Shown piece by piece: positions 44,568 to 52,494 of a stretch of DNA of 54,279 nucleotides. The DNA comes from Pedobacter panaciterrae (GTDB taxonomy: Bacteria; Bacteroidota; Bacteroidia; Sphingobacteriales; Sphingobacteriaceae). Position 1 is the first letter of the stretch. Each line of letters starts with the position of its first letter. The stretch spans positions 1 to 54,279 of the forward strand of contig NZ_LGEL01000027.1 of assembly GCF_001636695.1 (NCBI RefSeq), written 5' to 3'. The notes under the pieces were generated by a model. It saw only the letters and a list, made by a program, of their open reading frames with translations, did not search any database and was not told the DNA's origin. The position numbers and the translations under genes are program-made.

Positions 44568-45044
44568 ATGAAAATTAAAGTAGGGTTTGGGTTCGATGTG
44601 CATCAGCTAAAAGATAATCACCCATTTGTAGTAGGCGGAGTTAATTTGGAGCATCATAAGGGCGCATTTGGGCATTCAGATGCAGATGTTTTGCTTCATG
44701 CAATTTGTGACGCCTTGCTTGGTGCAGCAAATTTAAGAGATATAGGTTTCCATTTCAAAAATACCGATCCGCAATGGAAAGGAATAAGCAGTGTAATTCT
44801 ACTTAAAGAGACTGTAAAGCTTCTTAAAGATAAGGGTTGGCAAATTGGTAATATTGATGCTATGCTTTGCCTCGAGGCGCCAAAAATTAATCCTCATATT
44901 CCTGAAATGCAAAAGAACATAGCAGAAGCAATCGGAATGTCTATTGATGATATCTCTATAAAAGCTACAACTAATGAACAGATGGGTTTTATCGGAAGGG
45001 AAGAAGGTGTTGTAGCCTATGCCGTATGCCTGATTGAAAAATAA
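44568..45044 (+). CDS. ispF: 2-C-methyl-D-erythritol 2,4-cyclodiphosphate synthase
   Basis: This 158-residue enzyme of the MEP isoprenoid pathway forms the cyclic diphosphate with release of CMP. The metal site GFGFDVHQL near residues 7-15 and the block GHSDADVLLHAICDALLGAA (about 35-54) are intact. The C-terminal TTNEQMGFIGREEG is also conserved. The length is typical. A hairpin shared with the converging pirin gene follows. Confidence 0.97.
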   Translation: MKIKVGFGFDVHQLKDNHPFVVGGVNLEHHKGAFGHSDADVLLHAICDALLGAANLRDIGFHFKNTDPQWKGISSVILLKETVKLLKDKGWQIGNIDAMLCLEAPKINPHIPEMQKNIAEAIGMSIDDISIKATTNEQMGFIGREEGVVAYAVCLIEK

Positions 45045-45046
45045 AA

Positions 45047-45080
45047 GAAACCCGGAAGACCATTAGGTTTTCCGGGTTTC
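45047..45080 (-). terminator. Hairpin terminator between ispF and the pirin gene
   Basis: GAAACCCGGAAGAC pairs with GTTTTCCGGGTTTC around a six-base loop (45061-45066), with one G-T pair. On the minus strand the stem is followed by TTTTATTTTT, so it is best as a terminator for the pirin gene. On the plus strand the U-tract is short, but the hairpin still lies just after ispF. Confidence 0.75.
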
Positions 45081-45101
45081 AAAAAGCCAAAAAAATGGGA
45101 A

Positions 45102-45977
45102 TTATTCATCAAGGTATCCGAATCTACCCTGGTTATAATCATCTATTGCTTGTTGTATTTCTTCTGGTTTATTCATTAAAAATGGCCCGTATTGAGCAAT
45201 TGGTTCATTTATTGGCTCACCACTTAATATCAGAACTATACTGTTTTCTAAAGCTTCAACTTCTATTATTGAACCTTCATTCTTGAAATAAACGAATTGA
45301 TCTGCTTTGGCGATTTCAGTACCATTAACTTTTATATTGCCCTCTATAATTACAAAACCTGTATTATACTCAGCTGGAAAATCAAAATATGCCTTACCTT
45401 CTTTATTTAGTCGGGCATTGAATAAGTTTAATGGAGAGAAAGTACTTGCAGATCCTTTCGTTCCATTATATTCACCTGCAATTACTTCAATATTACCTGA
45501 CCCATTGTCAAGTGTATGTTTTGCTATACTGTTATGTTTGATTTCCTGATACTTTGGTGGACTCATTTTATATTTTGCCGGTAAATTCACCCACAATTGA
45601 ACCATTTGAAAAGCTCCACCTTTTTTGCTGAACTGTTCTTCATGATATTCTTTGTGTAAAATTCCGCTTGCAGCTGTCATCCATTGCACATCGCCAGGGT
45701 ATATTATACCACTGTTACCTGCGCTGTCATGATGTGCAACTGCGCCGTGGTAGGCAATGGTTACTGTTTCAAACCCGCGGTGAGGATGAACTCCTACGCC
45801 CCTGGGCTCATTACGTGCTGAGAATTCTATCCTGGCATTATAGTCCAATAAAAAGAATGGGCTCATTTTAATTTTATACCCTTTAGGAAAAAAATTGTGC
45901 ACCCTAAAGCCATCACCAACCATATGAGGTGCCGGCGCATTTAAAATGGCCGACACTGTTTTAGTTTTTGCTTCCAT
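45102..45977 (-). CDS. Pirin-family cupin protein
   Basis: This 291-residue bicupin protein resembles pirins, which bind iron. Metal-site features are visible in the N-terminal cupin: GVGVHPHRGFETVTIAYHG and the later GILHKEYHEEQ. Some pirins have quercetin 2,3-dioxygenase activity, others bind transcription factors. Which applies here is unknown. It is transcribed away from the YceI gene, 35 bp downstream of it. Confidence 0.92.
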   Translation of the reverse strand: MEAKTKTVSAILNAPAPHMVGDGFRVHNFFPKGYKIKMSPFFLLDYNARIEFSARNEPRGVGVHPHRGFETVTIAYHGAVAHHDSAGNSGIIYPGDVQWMTAASGILHKEYHEEQFSKKGGAFQMVQLWVNLPAKYKMSPPKYQEIKHNSIAKHTLDNGSGNIEVIAGEYNGTKGSASTFSPLNLFNARLNKEGKAYFDFPAEYNTGFVIIEGNIKVNGTEIAKADQFVYFKNEGSIIEVEALENSIVLILSGEPINEPIAQYGPFLMNKPEEIQQAIDDYNQGRFGYLDE

Positions 45978-46012
45978 TTGTCTTTAATCTTTTATGGATG
46001 CTTGGTTTCTGT

Positions 46013-46543
46013 TTAGGCTTGTTTTACAAATTGTAATTCACCTGCTATTTTTACAGCCTCGCTAACCATAACACCCCCAGTTTCTAATGCGGCATTCCAT
46101 GTTAAGCCAAAATCAGTTCTGTTTATTTTACCACTTATTGTAAAACCGGCCTTTGTATTGCCCCATGGATCAGTGGCGATACCACCAAATTCAGCAGTCA
46201 ATTCTACTGGTTTGGTAATGCCTTTAACAGTTAGATTTCCATTTATAGTATAATCATCGCCGTCTTTAGTTATAGAGGACGATTCGAAAGTAACTTTAGG
46301 GAATTTTTCAGCATCAAAAAAATCTGCACTTTTTAGGTGAGTGTCTCTGTCAGCGTTTCCTGTGTTAACAGAGGCTGTTTCACCTTCAAAGGTGACCTTC
46401 GCATTTTCAAAATCATCAGATTCTGAAATTAATGTCGCATTGATTAATTGTAAACTACCGGTTACCGTAGTAATCATTAAGTGTTTAACTTTAAATTGTA
46501 GTTCGCTGTGGGTAGGGTCTAATACCCATTGTGTAGTTGCCAT
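46013..46543 (-). CDS. YceI-family lipid/isoprenoid-binding protein
   Basis: This 176-residue lipocalin-like beta-barrel matches the YceI family. Signature parts are WVLDPTHSELQFKVKHLMIT at the start, SADFFDAEKFPKVTFESSSI in the middle and INRTDFGLTWN near the end. There is no signal peptide, so it appears to be a cytoplasmic member, while classic YceI is periplasmic. YceI proteins bind long isoprenoid chains and are often stress- or acid-induced. It lies 86 bp downstream of the Crp/Fnr gene on the same strand. Confidence 0.93.
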   Translation of the reverse strand: MATTQWVLDPTHSELQFKVKHLMITTVTGSLQLINATLISESDDFENAKVTFEGETASVNTGNADRDTHLKSADFFDAEKFPKVTFESSSITKDGDDYTINGNLTVKGITKPVELTAEFGGIATDPWGNTKAGFTISGKINRTDFGLTWNAALETGGVMVSEAVKIAGELQFVKQA

Positions 46544-46629
46544 AATATTAGTTTTTTAAGTTGTTCTTTAATTACAACACAAAATTACAGCGAGATGTTT
46601 TGCCACACATTGACCTATGATAAGAAATG

Positions 46630-47226
46630 CTAAGGTTTAAAGTGCTTATGAGCCAAGTCTTTACGTACCCTGCTTAAAGATTCTGGTGTAATGCCCAGAT
46701 AAGAGGCAATCATCCATTGTGGCACTCTCAGGGTCAAATTAGGATATAGTTTTATGAAATTCAGATAACGTTCTTCAGCCGTGGCGCTTAAAAGCATGTT
46801 GATCCTTTTTTGCATAAACCTGATAGAGTTGTTAAGCATCGTACTGTTCAAATCATTCATACAAGGAACATGCTTTGCCGCATCATTCATAAAATCTTTG
46901 TTTACTGCAATAGCGGTTGTAGGTTCAATCGCATCAATAAAGAATTCAGAAGCCTCATTGAACATCCCATTTCGTTCAGAAAGCCACCATTGTTCGGGAG
47001 CAAATTGGATAATGTGTGTTTTTCCTTTACCATCTATTGAATAACTGCGTAGCAAACCGCTTAAAACAAAAAAGCCATGAGATAAGACCTCCCCCTTCAT
47101 CAGGATCATTTCATTCTTATCGAAGGTTTTAATTTTAAGTTTGTCCGAAATAATGCCAAACTGTTCATCCGTTATGGCTACTTTGCTTTTTAAATAAGCT
47201 TTAAATGGTTCCAGTAGAGCTGTCAT
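46630..47226 (-). CDS. Crp/Fnr-family transcriptional regulator
   Basis: This 198-residue regulator has an N-terminal cyclic-nucleotide-binding-like beta-roll (about 20-110, with MILMKGEVLSHGFFVLSGLL) and a C-terminal helix-turn-helix (about 145-198, with QWMIASYLGITPESLSRVRK). There is no Fnr-type N-terminal Cys cluster. It resembles the many one-domain-ligand Crp-like regulators of Bacteroidota whose ligands are unknown. It probably acts on the adjacent YceI and pirin genes, an inference from proximity. The 52-residue peptide gene ends 9 bp upstream. Confidence 0.9.
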   Translation of the reverse strand: MTALLEPFKAYLKSKVAITDEQFGIISDKLKIKTFDKNEMILMKGEVLSHGFFVLSGLLRSYSIDGKGKTHIIQFAPEQWWLSERNGMFNEASEFFIDAIEPTTAIAVNKDFMNDAAKHVPCMNDLNSTMLNNSIRFMQKRINMLLSATAEERYLNFIKLYPNLTLRVPQWMIASYLGITPESLSRVRKDLAHKHFKP

Positions 47227-47235
47227 AGATAAAAT

Positions 47236-47394
47236 CTATTTCTTATCTATTTTAACATTGGAAAAATCTACACCACATTTGCAGTTTGAACCACAGCCAT
47301 TATTTTTAGGCGCTATTGAGCGATAAACAATGCGGCCAACATAAAATATTGCCCCCGCAAATAGTATTATTACAAGAATAGTCTGAATATCCAT
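47236..47394 (-). CDS. FeoB-associated Cys-rich small membrane protein
   Basis: This 52-residue reading frame begins at ATG 47394 (MDIQTILVIILFAGAI) and ends at TAG 47236. It has one membrane helix (about 5-24) and then a short basic turn followed by the cysteine motif NGCGSNCKCGVDF. This helix plus Cys-cluster layout matches the small proteins often found after feoB. No feoB is present nearby, so it is an orphan. It lies 9 bp before the Crp/Fnr gene, so the two are likely cotranscribed. Confidence 0.82.
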   Translation of the reverse strand: MDIQTILVIILFAGAIFYVGRIVYRSIAPKNNGCGSNCKCGVDFSNVKIDKK

Positions 47395-47444
47395 ATTACA
47401 AAATTAGTTAATGCCTGTTTTACACAGGTCTGTTAATTGTAAAT

Positions 47445-48632
47445 TTACTTTTCCATGAGTCCAATAGTGCCGCCAACCCAGTCAAAATCTTTATTATACC
47501 TTACACCAATCATTTTACCCCTGCTTAACCGCGCTAAATTAATGCATAACTGCGGTTCTTCGTTGTCTGGCCATAGGTACATCAATCTAATTTCAGCTTT
47601 TACCCCACCATTTGGCGACTGTACAACCGGCTCATAAATAACCTTTTGTTGAAGTATCCAATTTTCGGGGTCTTTGATTTTAGCAATGTCGGCTTTTGTT
47701 ACGTCAATAATTACACCCATACCCGCAAAAGAAAACAAAGGTTTTAAAACATAGTTTTCAAGATCTGAAGGTATTTTGTTTAAAGTATTTAGGAAATGGG
47801 TTTCCGGCACAAATTCGCTCTTCAAAAAAGGCATGGTATACTTGCTGACTCTGTAAAACCAATTGGGATGCGTAATCCATTCTACATCAATTTCTGATCG
47901 GGGATCAAAGCTTTGTTTAAAAAGATCTGTTTTATCTTCAATTTCATCAAAAATTAGGCGATTGTAAATCCTTTTTAATTTGATTTTTTTCCCATTCTCT
48001 TTATAGAATAGTGCCCTGCCTTCTTTGAAAATATCTGTCAGACTCAAAATCTTTATACCTAAATATTTTTGAGTAACTAAAAAATCAATAGCTGTTTTCT
48101 GGTTTGGTGCATCAACATCCATAAGTGCAACTTCATGAGGTGCATAATCACCAAGAATTACTTTTTTTAGTAAACTTACATATGACTGTTCATCAAGTCC
48201 ATTAAAAAATGGAGTTAAAACGGCTGGTATTCCATACAACTCCTTATAAACTCTGCCCAATTCAGGCTGAAATCCATATAGGGAAGGAAATCCCTGCATT
48301 TCAATGAGCTTAGGTGTCAAAGCACCACGAATATCTTTACATATCCCAAAATCGAAAGTTAAAAAGTGAGGATGTTCATTTTCATTAGGGACATTCCAGT
48401 TCGGAGGGATAGAGCCCTTTGTCAGTTCCTTAAAATCAGACTGTTTGATGAGCTTAATAATTTCTTCACCGGCATCAATTAACTTTTTCTGTAAATCTGA
48501 AGGAATAAAAACCGGAGTTTCAGCAACTCTAAAAGGAATGTTTGTAAATCCAGATTCCAGAGTTTTTAAAAAACTTTTGTATTTCTCCTCAGAGAAAGAA
48601 CTATTGAAACGGTCTCTGTATTTACTAATCAT
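47445..48632 (-). CDS. ATP-grasp-like protein of the peptide-ligase operon
   Basis: This 395-residue protein has no clear named family, but the C-terminal half has ATP-grasp features. NYVLKPLFSFAGMGVIIDV looks like the ATP-binding Lys and Gly-rich loop. WILQQKVIYEPVV looks like the hinge that contacts adenine. EIRLMYLW and the CINLARLSRG segment fit the metal-binding end. The N-terminal half contains RGALTPKLIEMQGFPSLYGF, reminiscent of a substrate domain in glutathionylspermidine-synthase-like proteins. It probably joins a carboxylate to an amine. It is the last gene of the five-gene unit, with a 2-bp gap to the amidotransferase-like gene. Confidence 0.75.
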   Translation of the reverse strand: MISKYRDRFNSSFSEEKYKSFLKTLESGFTNIPFRVAETPVFIPSDLQKKLIDAGEEIIKLIKQSDFKELTKGSIPPNWNVPNENEHPHFLTFDFGICKDIRGALTPKLIEMQGFPSLYGFQPELGRVYKELYGIPAVLTPFFNGLDEQSYVSLLKKVILGDYAPHEVALMDVDAPNQKTAIDFLVTQKYLGIKILSLTDIFKEGRALFYKENGKKIKLKRIYNRLIFDEIEDKTDLFKQSFDPRSEIDVEWITHPNWFYRVSKYTMPFLKSEFVPETHFLNTLNKIPSDLENYVLKPLFSFAGMGVIIDVTKADIAKIKDPENWILQQKVIYEPVVQSPNGGVKAEIRLMYLWPDNEEPQLCINLARLSRGKMIGVRYNKDFDWVGGTIGLMEK

Positions 48633-48634
48633 GG

Positions 48635-49468
48635 CTACGCCTCCTGTAAGGCATTCAATGCCTCAGTTAAAAAATTAGGAAGAATAATGCTTTGTGTAAG
48701 TTTAATCCTGTCAGGATTGTCCAGGCTTAGCAGCATATCCTGATATTTCTCCAGACCATGATTCTCCGTAATTGCCTTCATCTTGTCATCCTGTAATAGA
48801 TACATCTTCATGCCGATAGGATCAGCTTCCGGATGAAATTGCGTTCCAACTATTTCTTTTGTAAAACGTACAGACATTACACAACGTTCAAGATCAACAT
48901 GTGGCCTTTCTTTCTCCAGAGCTAAAACCCTGGCGTCTGAGTTGGAAAACAGCACATCATCAGGATTTACAACCTGCCAGTCACGACTGTCTACAGCATA
49001 TAGGGGATTTGGCAGGCCGTTAAAAATCAAATCACTTTCCCCCTCTTCAGTTAAAAAGACAGGGAAAATACCAAAGGCAGTCGATTTTCTTTTGATAACC
49101 TCGCCCACATGATATTTTCTGCAGGCCATTTGAAAAGAGTGGCAAATTAAAAAAACATGCTTTTTTTGTTGACTGATCTTATTATGGTTTTCTATTTTGT
49201 CAAGCAGATTAAAAAAGTCATTCTCCCATTTTTCGCCTTTTCCATCAAAAGGACTTCCCGGTCCTCCACTTGAAATGTAGATGTCATAGTGTTCATCAGG
49301 AATTTCTCCCTTTTGCCTCAAATCAAAAATATCATACCACAAATCAATATCATTCTCAGCACGATAACTTAATAAGATTTCCTGTATCCCACGCATCCCC
49401 TGGTTCGTAACTCCATTATTCATATCAATTACGGCAACTCTAATCTTATTTTTGTCTATTATACTCAC
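48635..49468 (-). CDS. Class I glutamine amidotransferase-like protein
   Basis: This 277-residue protein has the class I amidotransferase fold. The triad can be read: Cys109 in VFLICHSFQMA, His212 and Glu214 in GTQFHPEADP. The nucleophile elbow lacks the usual Gly-x-Cys-x-Gly pattern (Leu-Ile-Cys-His-Ser here), so the activity may be altered. It would supply ammonia from glutamine or hydrolyse a gamma-glutamyl bond. It overlaps the GCS2 gene by 4 bp, so translation is coupled. Confidence 0.88.
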   Translation of the reverse strand: MSIIDKNKIRVAVIDMNNGVTNQGMRGIQEILLSYRAENDIDLWYDIFDLRQKGEIPDEHYDIYISSGGPGSPFDGKGEKWENDFFNLLDKIENHNKISQQKKHVFLICHSFQMACRKYHVGEVIKRKSTAFGIFPVFLTEEGESDLIFNGLPNPLYAVDSRDWQVVNPDDVLFSNSDARVLALEKERPHVDLERCVMSVRFTKEIVGTQFHPEADPIGMKMYLLQDDKMKAITENHGLEKYQDMLLSLDNPDRIKLTQSIILPNFLTEALNALQEA

Positions 49469-50571
49469 GGCTTAGCCCCAATTAGTGTTTGTGTAGTAAT
49501 GTAATCTACTACGGCTTCAAAGTTACCATTTTGTTCGTAAACAGCCAATTGCCTGTCTGCTCCGGTTCCATTTTCAAGAATTTTAAGTACATAATTGATC
49601 TCGTTTCTGCAGCCAAGATCATCTACCACATCATCTATAAAATCGAGTAGTTCCAATATCAGATTTCTACAGTTTATCTCCATTTCCTTGCCAAAATCTA
49701 TCAGATTTCCATCAATACCATAACGGGCAGCCCTCCATTTATTTTCATTAATCAATGCCCTCGAATAGCTGATGAACTTCATGTTCTGAAGGCGTAATTT
49801 GTATAGTTTAGCGCATAGTGCCTGGAACAGCGCTACAAAAGCCATAGTTTCATCAATCAACATTGGGCAATCACAAATCCTGAACTCTATGGTTTCAAAG
49901 AAGGGATGTACCCTGATATCCCACCAGATTTTTTTAGCATTGTCTATACTATTGGTTTTAATCAACAGCTTAACATAGTTGTCATAATCCTCAATGCTGT
50001 TAAAAATATCCGGAATTCCTGTCCTGGGAAATTTGTCAAATACTTTTGTTCTGAAAGATTTATATCCCGTATTCCTGCTTTCCCAGAAAGGGGAGTTGGT
50101 AGACAAGGCAAATACGTGCGGTAAAAAGTAGCGCACCTGATTTGCAATATGTATTGCAAGCTCCCGGGATTGGAAACCTACATGCACATGTAACCCGAAA
50201 ATCAGATTTGACCTTGCGGCTTCCTGAAGCTCATTTACTATTTCGCTATAACGCGGGTGTTCAGTAATTAATTGTTTCTCCCAATGCGAAAAAGGATGTG
50301 TTCCAGCGGCACCAATTCTCAATCCTTGTTCCCCGGCAAGCTGTGAAACAGTGTATCTTAACTGTGATATTTCAGCACGTGCCTGTTCTGTATTTTTGCA
50401 AATTCCTGTTCCTACTTCTACAACAGCCTGATGCATTTCGGCTTTCACCTGATCTTTATGTATTTTTTGTGCAGCCTCAACTATTTTTTGATCATGTGAG
50501 GTAAGTTCACGGGTTACCGGATCAACTACCATGTATTCTTCCTCTACCCCAAGCGTAAATTCATTCATCAT
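49465..50571 (-). CDS. GCS2/YbdK-family carboxylate-amine ligase
   Basis: This 368-residue protein belongs to the glutamate-cysteine ligase 2 family (COG2170). It starts with FTLGVEEEYMVVDPVTREL, the family's glutamate-rich metal site, and has HVHVGFQSRE near residue 130 and RICDCPMLIDETMAF later. Family members join glutamate or a similar acid to an amine with ATP, but the substrates of this branch are unknown. It sits in the middle of the ligase operon, where two ATP-grasp-type proteins flank it. Confidence 0.93.
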   Translation of the reverse strand: MMNEFTLGVEEEYMVVDPVTRELTSHDQKIVEAAQKIHKDQVKAEMHQAVVEVGTGICKNTEQARAEISQLRYTVSQLAGEQGLRIGAAGTHPFSHWEKQLITEHPRYSEIVNELQEAARSNLIFGLHVHVGFQSRELAIHIANQVRYFLPHVFALSTNSPFWESRNTGYKSFRTKVFDKFPRTGIPDIFNSIEDYDNYVKLLIKTNSIDNAKKIWWDIRVHPFFETIEFRICDCPMLIDETMAFVALFQALCAKLYKLRLQNMKFISYSRALINENKWRAARYGIDGNLIDFGKEMEINCRNLILELLDFIDDVVDDLGCRNEINYVLKILENGTGADRQLAVYEQNGNFEAVVDYITTQTLIGAKP

Positions 50572-50598
50572 AACTTATTCCCTCCTTTTTATCCCCAA

Positions 50599-51594
50599 TT
50601 ATTTTTTTGCAGCAGTTTTTGTTTTCTGTTTAGTCTTGCCAGCCAATGGTAGCCCTGCTGCAGAGGCTTTTACATATTCTCCCCATGTTAAATTGTCCTG
50701 TCCAGCAATTTGAGCCTTTGCTCTTTCTATTGCATATTGTGCCGAGGTTTCCACAACCCATTCAAAATTCTCCTGACCAACGCTGGTAACTTCAGCATCT
50801 GGCGCCGGATTACAGAAATCAATGGCATAAGGTATTCCATCACGTACAGCAAATTCTACAGTATTAAAGTCATAACCCAAATACTGATTCAGTTTAATCA
50901 CATAATCATGAATGGTTTTTAATAACTTCTCACTCGAGGGAGGAGTGTTTACCTGGTAGCGCAGATGAAAAGGATTGCGTGGTTCGTATTGCATAATGCG
51001 GACGTATTTGCCACCAATACAATAACACCTAAAATATTCATCAAACACTATTTCTTCCTGAAGCATCATCACTGTCTTCTTTGTCTGGCTATGTTTATCA
51101 AAAAAGTCCTCAATATCATGCAGTTTGTAAACCTCTTTCCATCCCCCGCCGTCAAAAGGCTTCATGTATGCAGGAAAACCGGTATACTCAAAAATTGCCT
51201 CCCAATCCAAAGGAAATGCCAGGTTACTAAATGATTCGTCAGATGTGTCGTCCGGTTGTTCGTACGAAGGTATTAACGCCGTTTTGGGTACAGGAACCCC
51301 AATTTTTATGGCTAACGCATTGTTGAAAAATTTTTCATCTGCACTCCACCAAAAAGGGTTGTTTATTACCGCAGTTCCGGCAATTGCAGCATTCTTTAAA
51401 GCCGAACGATAAAAAGGAACATCCTGAGATATCCTGTCAATAATCACAGCATAATCCAACGCTTCGGCCTGAAATATTTTATCAATATTTACAAATTCGG
51501 CTTTAATGTCTTTTCCTGCAATCTCGTTTACGCGTTTTACGAAAGCCTCGGGGAAAGATCTTTCTTTGCCGAACAGTATTCCGATTTTTTTCAT
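50599..51594 (-). CDS. RimK-like ATP-grasp ligase
   Basis: This 331-residue protein has an N-terminal preATP-grasp part (about 1-90) and an ATP-grasp core (about 95-290). It shows the Lys/Gly loop in YMKPFDGGGWKEVY, the hinge MMLQEEIVFDEYFRCYCIGG, and the metal-binding FNTVEFAVRDG and AIDFCNPAPDAE. The last ten residues are basic (TKQKTKTAAKK). It should form an amide between a carboxyl and an amino group using ATP. A 27-bp gap separates it from the GCS2 gene. Confidence 0.9.
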   Translation of the reverse strand: MKKIGILFGKERSFPEAFVKRVNEIAGKDIKAEFVNIDKIFQAEALDYAVIIDRISQDVPFYRSALKNAAIAGTAVINNPFWWSADEKFFNNALAIKIGVPVPKTALIPSYEQPDDTSDESFSNLAFPLDWEAIFEYTGFPAYMKPFDGGGWKEVYKLHDIEDFFDKHSQTKKTVMMLQEEIVFDEYFRCYCIGGKYVRIMQYEPRNPFHLRYQVNTPPSSEKLLKTIHDYVIKLNQYLGYDFNTVEFAVRDGIPYAIDFCNPAPDAEVTSVGQENFEWVVETSAQYAIERAKAQIAGQDNLTWGEYVKASAAGLPLAGKTKQKTKTAAKK

Positions 51595-51615
51595 GAGTAT
51601 ATGTTTTAAATTAGG

Positions 51616-52320
51616 TTATAATTGAGATAAGTATTCCGGTAGCATCGTTCTCCATATTGGCCAGTCATGATCCGCATTTTGTCTTATATCCAACCAATGA
51701 TTAATTCCTTTGTTGGTTAATATCTGCGACAATCTTTCGTTGTCAGCTTTGCATATATCTCTTTCCGCTGTTCCTAGTATTATTTTCATATTCCATAGTT
51801 CAGGATTATTGTCACCAGGTAAAAAATCTACGGGATTATTAAAGTAAACGTCATCATTGTAAAATCCGTCAAGCTGCCCTCTAATATCAAATGCTCCGCT
51901 TAGGCTAAACATATGACTTACCAGCCATGGATGCCTGAAGGCAAAGTTTGCTGCATGGTATCCTCCAAAACTACAACCGGCAGTTATGATCTTAGAATGC
52001 CCTGTTTCATGGCGCGCCATTGTCGAAACCTCTTCCAGTAACAGTTTTTCGTACCTAATATGATTTTTTACCCTTTCGGCAGGATGAATACTCTTGTTGT
52101 ACCAGCTCAAATTGTCATAACTGTCTGCACAGTAAACTTTAACCTTCCCTTCATCTATAAACCACTCGATAGATTCGATCATTTTGAAGTCCTTATTTTC
52201 AAAATATCGTCCCATGCTGGTAGGGAAAAGAAGGATTGGATAGCCGCTGTGCCCAAAAGCGAGCAATTCAAAATCGGCACTTAGGTTATTGCTGTGCCAC
52301 TTTTTATATTCCTCTTTCAT
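51616..52320 (-). CDS. Alpha/beta-hydrolase esterase, first gene of the ligase operon
   Basis: This 234-residue hydrolase has no signal peptide. The nucleophile elbow GCSFGGYHAANF gives Ser117, and DHDWPIWR near the C-terminus holds the likely catalytic His. It matches the putative-esterase family related to feruloyl esterases and mycolyltransferases (COG4947 type). It begins the minus-strand unit, 21 bp before the ATP-grasp ligase, and is divergent from a second esterase. It may cleave an ester or amide of the operon product. Confidence 0.88.
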   Translation of the reverse strand: MKEEYKKWHSNNLSADFELLAFGHSGYPILLFPTSMGRYFENKDFKMIESIEWFIDEGKVKVYCADSYDNLSWYNKSIHPAERVKNHIRYEKLLLEEVSTMARHETGHSKIITAGCSFGGYHAANFAFRHPWLVSHMFSLSGAFDIRGQLDGFYNDDVYFNNPVDFLPGDNNPELWNMKIILGTAERDICKADNERLSQILTNKGINHWLDIRQNADHDWPIWRTMLPEYLSQL

Positions 52321-52494
52321 CCCCGTAAAATTTAGATGCTTTAAGATAAGAAATAAAGAATATTAAAAGCAAGCAACGTGTCTATTTCTTACTCTAAATA
52401 TCTGTTTTATATAAAATTACATGCCGATTATTTTAATTTTTGCTAAGAGTATTACTTTTGTAATGCATTCGAGAGAAAGGGAAATTGCTGAATT

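Noticed and set aside
46580-46587. TAATTTTG as a -7 element for the YceI gene
   Set aside because: The -7 match is perfect, but no TTTG or TTG lies 18-21 bases upstream, so it was not listed as a promoter.
47399-47406. TAATTTTG just before the 52-residue gene
   Set aside because: It would start transcription at the initiation codon itself and lacks a -33 partner.
47414-47428. Short hairpin CCTGT/ACAGG after the ligase operon
   Set aside because: The stem has only five pairs and no T-run follows on the minus strand, so it is too weak to call a terminator.
52453-52460. TACTTTTG as a promoter for the divergent esterase
   Set aside because: The -7 match is good, but the expected -33 position reads ATTT, so the evidence is half complete.
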